Positions 1 through 5,166 of a stretch of DNA of 6,649 nt are shown piece by piece. The DNA is from a candidate division TA06 bacterium (GTDB lineage: Bacteria > Ratteibacteria > UBA8468 > MWAK01), in assembly GCA_022704925.1 (NCBI GenBank), contig JAKJFK010000096.1, positions 1 to 6,649 on the forward strand, given 5' to 3'. The notes beneath the pieces are model-generated. The model was not told where the DNA came from. It was given only the letters and a program-made list of their open reading frames with translations, and did not search any database. How positions within the stretch are numbered: position 1 is the stretch's first letter; every line of letters starts with the position of its first letter. A program made the translations under genes and the position numbers.

Positions 1-155
1 TTTTTTTATTTTTTTTTGTTCCCACTCTGCGTCCGGGGCAGAAGCTCCGCGACTCGCCTCGTTCCGGGCCCTCGGCTTCAGGGAAAAGGACGAAAGGCAA
101 CTACGCAAGCGGCACTCATCGGGTTAGTCTGAAGATGGATCCGGACTTTCAACGT

Positions 156-187
156 TTGACCTTTACCACTTTTTGTTATAGCATAAT
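156..187 (+). promoter_or_regulatory. Putative sigma-70 promoter for exbB-exbD-tonB
   Basis: TTGACC at 156-161 matches the -35 consensus at five of six bases. Candidate -10 elements are TAGCAT at 179-184 (17-base spacer, four of six), TATAGC at 177-182 preceded by TG at 174-175 (an extended -10 with a 15-base spacer), and CATAAT at 182-187 (20-base spacer). The region is AT-rich between GC-rich flanks and lies 45-75 bases before the first gene of the operon. Which -10 is used cannot be decided by eye. Confidence 0.45.
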
Positions 188-217
188 TCAATAGGCGTTT
201 TCATCGGTTTCACCGAA

Positions 218-223
218 AAGGAG
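218..223 (+). promoter_or_regulatory. Shine-Dalgarno for exbB
   Basis: AAGGAG, with a 9-base spacer to the ATG at 233. This favours 233 over the in-frame ATG at 239, which would leave a 15-base spacer. The small hairpin at 204-216 ends one base before it and could modestly affect access. Confidence 0.7.
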
Positions 224-232
224 ACCTGCGGC

Positions 233-838
233 ATGAGTATGAAATGGTTGCTTTCCTTCCAGATGACCGGCTGGTTTACCGGGGGGATCTACGTGGTGCT
301 GATTCTTCTCTCGGTGGCCTCCTGGGCCCTGATTTTTCAAAAACTCTCATTGCTGCGCCGGATAAGGCGCGCCGAAGCCCTTTTTAAGGCGACCCGTCCC
401 GAGGACCTGGAGTCGATTCAGGGTCGGCTGGCCGCTTCCAGCCTTTACCTGGTTTACCGGGAGAAGGAGCAGTTCCGGGCCCAGGGGAAGAAGGACCGGG
501 AATGTCTCGAAGAGGCCATCCGGGTCTCCCTTAATGAGCACTTCCAGGATGTCGGCAGCGGGATGAGCGTGTTGGCCACCATCACCAGCGTGGCGCCATT
601 CCTGGGCCTGCTGGGCACCGTCTGGGGGATCATGCTCATCTTCTCCAAATTGCACGGGCAGGTGGCCGGGGTTTCGGAGATGGTGGCGCCCGGAGTGGCC
701 CAGGCGCTCCTGACCACCATCGGCGGGCTCCTGGTGGCCATCCCGGCCCTCTTCTTCTACAACTACTTTTCAATGATTCTCAAGCATCTTTCGAATGAGG
801 CCGAGAATTACGCCAGCCGCTTGATCTATCTGAAATGA
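233..838 (+). CDS. exbB: ExbB/TolQ/MotA-family proton channel subunit
   Basis: 201-residue inner-membrane protein of the ExbB/TolQ family, which forms a pentameric channel around ExbD and turns proton flow into work on TonB. Three membrane segments are visible: about residues 17-35, 108-138 and 154-176, with a charged cytoplasmic loop (about 36-105) between the first two, as in the family. Segment 2 carries APFLGLLGTVWGI (121-133), including the conserved Thr129; segment 3 carries ALLTTIGGLLVAIPA (158-172), with Thr162 at the site matching E. coli ExbB Thr181, followed by the usual YN (176-177). The residue that is Glu176 in E. coli ExbB is Gln157 here. It is slightly shorter than TolQ/ExbB of E. 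coli. Its stop overlaps the exbD start (ATGA at 835-838). ExbB versus TolQ cannot be decided by sequence; no Pal or TolB gene follows, which favours ExbB. Confidence 0.93.
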   Translation: MSMKWLLSFQMTGWFTGGIYVVLILLSVASWALIFQKLSLLRRIRRAEALFKATRPEDLESIQGRLAASSLYLVYREKEQFRAQGKKDRECLEEAIRVSLNEHFQDVGSGMSVLATITSVAPFLGLLGTVWGIMLIFSKLHGQVAGVSEMVAPGVAQALLTTIGGLLVAIPALFFYNYFSMILKHLSNEAENYASRLIYLK

Positions 839-1254
839 AACGCCTGAAAGTTGCGCCGCCCCTGGTTGATCAGATCAACATCACGCCGATGCTCGACACG
901 GCAATGACTCTCTTGCTCATCTTCGTGATCATCTCTCCGATCATCGGCCGGGGCATTGCCGTGAAAATACCGGAGGCCCGGGGCGAAAAACTGCCGGTCA
1001 CCTCGACGGTAGTGCTTACCATGGATCGGAGCGGCCGGGTCTTCCTGGGTTCCAAACCGGTCAACCCGATTTTTTTGCCGGTTGACCTGCAGAACCTGAA
1101 GCTGGCCAGCCCGGACCTGAAGGTGATCATCCAGGCCGACCGAGACGTGCGCTACCAGAACGTGGCCTCGCTGCTTGACCTGGTGCGCCAGGCCGGCATC
1201 AGTTCGGTAGGCCTGGCCACCCGGCCGCCGGGGGGATCCGAAGACCGGAAATGA
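835..1254 (+). CDS. exbD: ExbD/TolR-family proton channel subunit
   Basis: 139-residue partner of ExbB. ExbD/TolR proteins have a short cytoplasmic N-terminus, one membrane helix bearing a protonatable Asp, and a periplasmic domain that contacts TonB or the cell wall. Here the N-terminal INITPMLD signature is at residues 14-21, with Asp21 matching the essential Asp25 of E. coli ExbD. A membrane helix runs from about 20 to 42, followed by the common V-x-I-P-E-A junction at about 43-48 and a soluble domain to the end. The gene has no clear Shine-Dalgarno and begins inside the exbB stop codon, so translation is probably coupled to exbB. Its own stop overlaps the tonB start (ATGA at 1251-1254). 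The family assignment is firm; TolR rather than ExbD remains possible. Confidence 0.92.
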   Translation: MKRLKVAPPLVDQINITPMLDTAMTLLLIFVIISPIIGRGIAVKIPEARGEKLPVTSTVVLTMDRSGRVFLGSKPVNPIFLPVDLQNLKLASPDLKVIIQADRDVRYQNVASLLDLVRQAGISSVGLATRPPGGSEDRK

Positions 1255-1943
1255 GAGCTCTGACGCTCTCCCTGGTCCTGCATCTCGGCTTGGGACTGTT
1301 GTTGGTGCTGGCCGCCGTCTGGCCGCTGCGGGAAAGGCCTCAGCCGATTTCGGCCGAAACGGTCTTCCTGGTGGCCAACCTGCCGGTCCTTCCGGCGGCG
1401 GCGCCCCTCGAGGAAGCGTCCCCGGAAACGAGTCGGGAGGCCGGGTCCGTTGCCCCGGAGACGCTCCCGGTTCCGCAGCCCCCGGAACCGAGCCTGGCCG
1501 AACGCATCCAGACCCGGTTGGCCGGGATTCCGGCGACCTCGGTTCCGGTCGGGCCGAAGCATGAAAGGACTCCGGTTGCGGTTCCGGCCGTCCGGCCGGA
1601 GAAGTCCCCGTCCGGGACGGCGGCCGCCGTCCCGCCGGCCGGGGTGGTTATCGAGGCCGGGTTCAACGACCCGCTTTATCTGGCCATGCTGATCCGCCGC
1701 CTTACCGAAAGCTGGCGGCCGCCGCGTGAAGGATTGGCGGTGGTCAAGCGCGAGGCGGGAGTTTCTTTTATTATCAACCGGTCGGGGGGAGTGGAGGAGG
1801 TCCTGCTGATGCGTCCCTCCGGCGATTCCCGTTTTGACCGTTCCGCGGTATCGGCCGTCTCCGGAGCGGCGCCGTTTCCGCCCCTGCCGGCCGCCTGGCC
1901 CCGGGACCGTCTCCAGGTGAGTGTTCGGTTCCGGGACGACTGA
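1251..1943 (+). CDS. tonB: TonB-like energy transducer (TonB/TolA C-terminal domain)
   Basis: 230-residue protein with TonB architecture: an N-terminal membrane anchor (about residues 4-25), a Pro/Ala/Glu/Val-rich periplasmic linker (about 40-135), and a folded C-terminal domain (about 138-230) containing YLAMLIRRLTESWRPP, then VSFIINRSGG, FDRSAVSAV and PFPPLP, the order seen in TonB/TolA C-terminal domains. In the anchor, Ser7 and His11 have the S-x3-H spacing of the E. coli TonB SHLS motif and Leu18 fits its Leu; the last Ser position is Ala22. The protein would take energy from ExbB-ExbD and transmit it to outer-membrane TonB-dependent receptors, none of which are encoded in the window. 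It is the last gene of the overlapping triad. A TolA-like role is the alternative. The function is inferred from architecture and neighbours rather than strong identity. Confidence 0.85.
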   Translation: MRALTLSLVLHLGLGLLLVLAAVWPLRERPQPISAETVFLVANLPVLPAAAPLEEASPETSREAGSVAPETLPVPQPPEPSLAERIQTRLAGIPATSVPVGPKHERTPVAVPAVRPEKSPSGTAAAVPPAGVVIEAGFNDPLYLAMLIRRLTESWRPPREGLAVVKREAGVSFIINRSGGVEEVLLMRPSGDSRFDRSAVSAVSGAAPFPPLPAAWPRDRLQVSVRFRDD

Positions 1944-1991
1944 GTGGATACTATCGTAAATGCACGGCGGTCCCGGCGGGCCCTTTTGGTG

Positions 1992-2000
1992 TGATATAAT
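1992..2000 (+). promoter_or_regulatory. Extended -10 promoter for the acyl-CoA synthetase operon
   Basis: TGATATAAT is a perfect match to the extended -10 element TGnTATAAT. The position for a -35 at 17-base spacing (1972-1977, CCCGGC) does not match consensus, as is common for extended -10 promoters. Transcription would begin near 2006-2008, giving a leader of about 93 bases before the ATG at 2100. Confidence 0.65.
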
Positions 2001-2087
2001 AAGAATACAACCCTGGTTTTTCAACCTTTATTTTTTTAAAATCCCGAACGGTTGCCTGGCCACCGGTTTTTTTCAAAAGGACTCCAT

Positions 2088-2094
2088 GAGGAGG
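2088..2094 (+). promoter_or_regulatory. Strong Shine-Dalgarno that fixes the synthetase start
   Basis: GAGGAGG with a 5-base spacer to the ATG at 2100, the strongest ribosome-binding site in the window. It rules out the in-frame TTG at 2052, whose product would carry 16 extra residues of unrelated character. The site lies inside a 4-codon ORF (ATG at 2086, stop TAA 2098-2100) whose last base is the A of the start codon. Confidence 0.85.
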
Positions 2095-2099
2095 TTTTA

Positions 2100-4208
2100 A
2101 TGGCTTGCGAAGATCCTGACATCAAGTATCTTTTCGAACCCAGAAGCGTGGCGGTCATCGGCGCCTCGCACAGTCCGGACAAGGTGGGTTACAAGGTAGT
2201 CGCCAACATCCTGGGCGGTGGCTACCGGGGCCGGCTTTACCCGGTGAATCCCCAGGGCGGCGAACTGCTCGGTCTCAAGGTCTACCGGGATGTCAATGAA
2301 ATTGAAGACGGGCTCGACATGGCGGTGGTGGTCATCCCGGCCAAGTTCGTTCCCGACGCCCTGCGCAGCTGCGCCGCCAAGGGTGTCAAGTTCCTGCCGA
2401 TCATAACGGCCGGTTTTTCCGAGATCGGCAATCGGGAGGAGGAGGCGAAACTGGTCGCCTACGCCCGGGAAAACGGCATGAGAATCCTGGGGCCAAACAT
2501 CCTCGGGGTTTACTCCGGCCCCAGTTCCCTGAACGCCACCTTCGGCCCTTCCAACGTGCTGCCCGGTAACGTGGCCATCATTTCCCAGAGCGGCGCCCTC
2601 GGCATTGCCCTGATGGGCAAGACGGTCGTTGAGAACATCACCCTTTCCGCCTTTCTCTCCATAGGCAACAAGGCCGACCTTGACGAAGCCGACCTGCTCG
2701 AGTACCTGATGAATCACGAGGCCACCCGGGTCATCCTGATGTACATGGAGGGGGTCAAGAACGGCGAGAAGATGGTGGAGACTCTTCGACGGGCCACCCA
2801 AAAAAAGCCGGTGGTGGTGGTTAAATCGGGCCGTTCCCAGCGGGGTGCCCTGGCCGCCGCCTCCCACACCGGCGCCCTGGCCGGTTCCGACGAGGTGTTC
2901 GACGCGGTGATGAGGCAGTGCCAGGTTCTGCGCTCCGAAAGCCTGAACGAGGCGCTCAACTGGTGCAAATTTTTTGCCAACGCGCCCCTGCCCAAGGGTG
3001 AGAAGAGCGTCATCATTACCAATGGCGGCGGCCTGGGCGTGCTGGCGACCGACGCCTGCGAGAAATACCGGGTCAAACTTTACGATGACGCCGACGACCT
3101 CAAGCAGACCTTCTCCAAGTCAATGCCTTACTTCGGTTCACCCAAGAATCCCGTCGACATCACCGCCTCGGTTGACCACACCTATTATGATTCAGCCCTC
3201 CAGGCCGCCCTCCGCAACGACAAAATCAACTCGGTGGCCGTGCTTTACTGCCAGGTGGCCGTATGCGCCATCGAGAACCTTTCCCCGATCATGGAGCGCC
3301 ATTACCGGGAGTTCAAGGCGGCCAGCAAACCGCTTATCTTCGCGCCGGTCGGCGACCAGGCGGTTGAGGACAGCATGAAGTTCCTGCGCAACCACAACGT
3401 GCCGGTGACCAGCGATCCTTACGAGGCGGTCTCCTGCCTGGGGGCCATGTACGCCTACTACCGGTCCCTATCCGACGGCCGGGGAACCCCGGAACCGGTG
3501 GCGATCGATCGCGCGGGCATCAACCGGCTGGCCGAGGCGGCCCGTGCCGACGGCCGCTCTTTCCTGCTGGCCGACGAGGCGCAGCGTTTGATGGAACTGG
3601 CCGGGATAACGACCGCCGGCAGCCGGGTGGCCACCAGCGCGGCCGCCGCAGTCAAGGCGGCCGGGGAGATCGGTTACCCGGTGGTGCTCAAGGTGGTTTC
3701 CCGGGACATCCTGCACAAGAGCGAGGCCGGGGGTGTCCTGCTCGACCTGGGAACGGCCGCGGCGGTTCGGGCCGGATACCGGCGCATCATGGACAGTTGC
3801 CGGGCCTACAACCCGGAAGCGAGAATCAAGGGAGTGGAAGTTTGCGAGCAGGTCAAGCCCGGCACCGAGTTGATCCTGGGCGCCCGCCGCGATGCTTCGT
3901 TCGGCCCGATCGTTATGTGCGGAATGGGCGGCATTTACGTTGAGGTCCTTAAGGACGTCACCTTCCGTTCTTTCCCGCTGACGCGTAAAGAGGCGGACCG
4001 GATGCTCAAAGACCTGCGCGTCTATCCGATCCTGTCCGGAGTCCGCGGCCAGAAATCGCGCGACACCGCCACGGTGGTCGAAGCGCTGTTGAAGCTGGGC
4101 TCGGTGGTGAAGGAGTGCCCGCTGATTTCCGACATCGAGATAAACCCGGTAGTCGTTTACCAAAAGGGGTTGAAAGCGGTTGACGTTCGCGTCCTGCTTT
4201 CAAAATGA
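2100..4208 (+). CDS. ADP-forming acyl-CoA (acetyl-CoA) synthetase, fused alpha-beta type
   Basis: 702-residue cytoplasmic enzyme of the NDP-forming acyl-CoA synthetase family. The family catalyses acyl-CoA + ADP + phosphate = acid + CoA + ATP, a substrate-level phosphorylation step in anaerobes. Domains in order: CoA-binding Rossmann domain (about 8-135, with VAVIGAS at 17-23), succinyl-CoA-ligase-like domains (SQSGALG from 162; SHTGALAGSD with the phosphorylated His256), and a C-terminal ATP-grasp beta part (about 480-702). The ATP-grasp part has LHKSEAGGV, whose His539 matches the second phosphohistidine of archaeal ADP-forming acetyl-CoA synthetases, then GMGGIYVEVLKDV, GVRGQ and EINPVVV. 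Both histidines being present supports an active enzyme. Length fits the fused form. There is no GNAT domain, so it is not a Pat/YfiQ protein acetyltransferase. The substrate (acetyl-, propionyl-, aryl-CoA) cannot be told. It is first in the downstream gene cluster, with its own promoter and strong ribosome site. Confidence 0.92.
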   Translation: MACEDPDIKYLFEPRSVAVIGASHSPDKVGYKVVANILGGGYRGRLYPVNPQGGELLGLKVYRDVNEIEDGLDMAVVVIPAKFVPDALRSCAAKGVKFLPIITAGFSEIGNREEEAKLVAYARENGMRILGPNILGVYSGPSSLNATFGPSNVLPGNVAIISQSGALGIALMGKTVVENITLSAFLSIGNKADLDEADLLEYLMNHEATRVILMYMEGVKNGEKMVETLRRATQKKPVVVVKSGRSQRGALAAASHTGALAGSDEVFDAVMRQCQVLRSESLNEALNWCKFFANAPLPKGEKSVIITNGGGLGVLATDACEKYRVKLYDDADDLKQTFSKSMPYFGSPKNPVDITASVDHTYYDSALQAALRNDKINSVAVLYCQVAVCAIENLSPIMERHYREFKAASKPLIFAPVGDQAVEDSMKFLRNHNVPVTSDPYEAVSCLGAMYAYYRSLSDGRGTPEPVAIDRAGINRLAEAARADGRSFLLADEAQRLMELAGITTAGSRVATSAAAAVKAAGEIGYPVVLKVVSRDILHKSEAGGVLLDLGTAAAVRAGYRRIMDSCRAYNPEARIKGVEVCEQVKPGTELILGARRDASFGPIVMCGMGGIYVEVLKDVTFRSFPLTRKEADRMLKDLRVYPILSGVRGQKSRDTATVVEALLKLGSVVKECPLISDIEINPVVVYQKGLKAVDVRVLLSK

Positions 4209-4211
4209 GCG

Positions 4212-4802
4212 ATGGGCAGAAAAGCCAAGGTTTACCGCAAGACCCGCGAGACCGAGATCGAGGTGACGCTGGACCTTGACGGCACCGGTAAGGCCGCGGT
4301 GGAGCTGGAACTGGGTTTTTTGAAGCACATGATTACCGCCTTCGCCCAGCACGGACTGCTGGATCTTTCGGTCCGGGCTTCCGGAGACCTGGAGGTTGAC
4401 GAACACCATCTGACCGAAGATCTCGGTCTGGTGATCGGGGAGGCGCTCAACCAGGCGCTGGGCGACAAGAAGGGGCTGCGCCGTTTCGGATTCGCCTCGG
4501 TGCCGATGGACGAGTCCCTGGTCGAAACCAGCCTCGACTTTTCGGGACGCCCCTTCCTGGCCCTGGAGCTGCCCAAACTGCCCCGGCGCAAGGGGTACTT
4601 CGAATTCGCCGATGCCCGGGAGTTCCTCCGGGCCCTGGCCCAGGCCGGTCGGATCACCCTCCACGTGGAATGCCGGCGGGGCGACAACCAGCACCATATC
4701 CTGGAGGCCCTCTTCAAGAGCCTGGGCCGGGCGGTGCGGCAGGCGGTCGAGCTGGAACCGCGCCTGAAAGGCAGGATACCTTCCACCAAAGGCACCCTTT
4801 AA
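4212..4802 (+). CDS. hisB: Imidazoleglycerol-phosphate dehydratase
   Basis: 196 residues, the usual length of a monofunctional HisB. It dehydrates imidazole glycerol phosphate to imidazole acetol phosphate (histidine synthesis) using two Mn ions in a 24-subunit cytoplasmic shell. Landmarks: RKTRET (9-14, Glu13), the first metal His39, HHLTED (65-70) with His65, His66 and Glu69, PMDES (98-102), DFSGRP (109-114), LH (150-151), NQHHILEALFK (159-169) with His161, His162 and Glu165, and PSTKG near the C-terminus (190-194). All expected metal ligands are present. The residue before His39 is Lys38, where most homologs I recall have Asp (FxDHM). No phosphatase domain is fused. The gene starts 3 bases after the synthetase stop with no strong Shine-Dalgarno, so it is probably coupled. 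No other his gene is visible in the window. Confidence 0.95.
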   Translation: MGRKAKVYRKTRETEIEVTLDLDGTGKAAVELELGFLKHMITAFAQHGLLDLSVRASGDLEVDEHHLTEDLGLVIGEALNQALGDKKGLRRFGFASVPMDESLVETSLDFSGRPFLALELPKLPRRKGYFEFADAREFLRALAQAGRITLHVECRRGDNQHHILEALFKSLGRAVRQAVELEPRLKGRIPSTKGTL

Positions 4803-4804
4803 AA

Positions 4805-5155
4805 ATGGCCGAAGAAAAGAAGCCGGACGCCCCGGTTGAGTCACCCATCACCGGGCCGGACGAGCACCACGCCGGGGAACTCCTGCAGCAGTTGAAGGCC
4901 ACCCTCTCCGCCGACACCCAGGAACTCCTCACCATGCTCAAGCATCCCCGCCGCTTCTTCTGGCTGAATTTCATGATGGGGGTGGTGCGCGGTCTGGGGA
5001 TTTTTGTCGGGGCCACCATCCTGGGCACCTTCGTGGTGGCTTTTTTCCTGATCCTGCTTCGGTGGATGGAACGGATGCCCCTGCTGGGGGACCTGGTCCG
5101 TTTTATCGTCAACCTTATCCGCGACCTGATCCGGCAGCCGGTCTCGGTGCCTTAA
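4805..5155 (+). CDS. Small single-pass membrane protein, DUF5665-like
   Basis: 116-residue protein of unknown function. Residues 1-50 are hydrophilic, with an acidic start and a Gln/Leu-rich helix (about 24-46). Then comes FFWLNFMMGVVRGLGIFVGAT (in 51-71), running into one membrane helix (about 63-85), a short charged turn, PLLGDL (92-97) and an amphipathic tail. The pattern of N-F-x3-G-x2-RG-x-G, then the helix, then P-x-x-G matches my memory of DUF5665, a family with no assigned function; this was not checked by search. The start at 4805 is chosen because it begins 2 bases after the hisB stop and because an upstream extension in the same frame would overlap hisB by over 100 bases with low-complexity sequence. 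A weak AAAGG lies 12 bases upstream. The position between hisB and a membrane glycosyltransferase suggests, but does not show, an envelope-related role. Confidence 0.75.
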   Translation: MAEEKKPDAPVESPITGPDEHHAGELLQQLKATLSADTQELLTMLKHPRRFFWLNFMMGVVRGLGIFVGATILGTFVVAFFLILLRWMERMPLLGDLVRFIVNLIRDLIRQPVSVP

Positions 5156-5166
5156 GGAAAAACCCG

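Larger units (their letters stand above)
1..232. other. Upstream non-coding region, left edge of window
   Basis: No convincing gene is present. Bases 1-20 are almost entirely T, broken by one A and one G, which could be the U tract of an upstream terminator or an A/T-tract element; no hairpin that would make a terminator lies inside the window. Bases 21-130 are GC-rich. All three forward frames stay open past base 120, but none has a good start, recognisable sequence or upstream context, so a gene tail cannot be shown. A weak pairing joins GAAGC (41-45) and GCTTC (75-79). Bases 150-200 are AT-rich and hold the promoter listed separately. A 5-bp hairpin, TCGGT (204-208) with ACCGA (212-216), sits directly before the exbB Shine-Dalgarno. 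Confidence 0.6.
1944..2099 (+). other. Intergenic region between the tonB and acyl-CoA synthetase operons
   Basis: 156 bases separating two same-strand operons. It contains an extended -10 promoter at 1992-2000, a T-rich leader (2017-2037 and 2067-2073), and a strong Shine-Dalgarno at 2088-2094. No classic hairpin plus U-tract terminator for the tonB operon is visible. GTCCCGG (1970-1976) can pair with CCGGGAC (1931-1937, just before the tonB stop), leaving a 32-base loop, and TTTT follows at 1984-1987; this is a weak terminator at best. A 46-codon ORF (1960-2100) runs through the region but has no Shine-Dalgarno. Confidence 0.6.

Noticed and set aside
80-150. Fragments resembling a c-di-GMP-I (GEMM) riboswitch, such as GGCAAC, ACGCAAGC and GGGTTAGT in order
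   Set aside because: The P1b hairpin with its GAAA loop and the closing GC-rich pairing are absent; the matches are short and could be chance. A covariance-model hit would be needed.
1152-2024. Open minus-strand frame of 290 codons across tonB
   Set aside because: Arg/Gly/Pro-rich shadow of the Pro-rich TonB linker; it also crosses the intergenic promoter and has no recognisable domain.
2052-2099. Upstream TTG start adding 16 residues to the acyl-CoA synthetase
   Set aside because: No Shine-Dalgarno for the TTG, whereas the ATG at 2100 has GAGGAGG at 5-base spacing and begins just before the CoA-binding domain.
2100-4208. Pat/YfiQ-type protein lysine acetyltransferase
   Set aside because: These share the synthetase-like domains but add a GNAT domain; this protein ends after the ATP-grasp part and keeps both catalytic His residues.
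4670-4804. Longer version of the DUF5665-like protein starting inside hisB
   Set aside because: The extra 45 residues are Gly/Pro/Ala low complexity in an out-of-frame part of hisB; the ATG at 4805 follows the hisB stop directly.
5062-5166. Longer version of the transferase starting inside the preceding gene
   Set aside because: The 35 extra residues are hydrophilic Pro/Gly-rich sequence out of keeping with the family N-terminus; ATG 5167 has AAGGA at good spacing.
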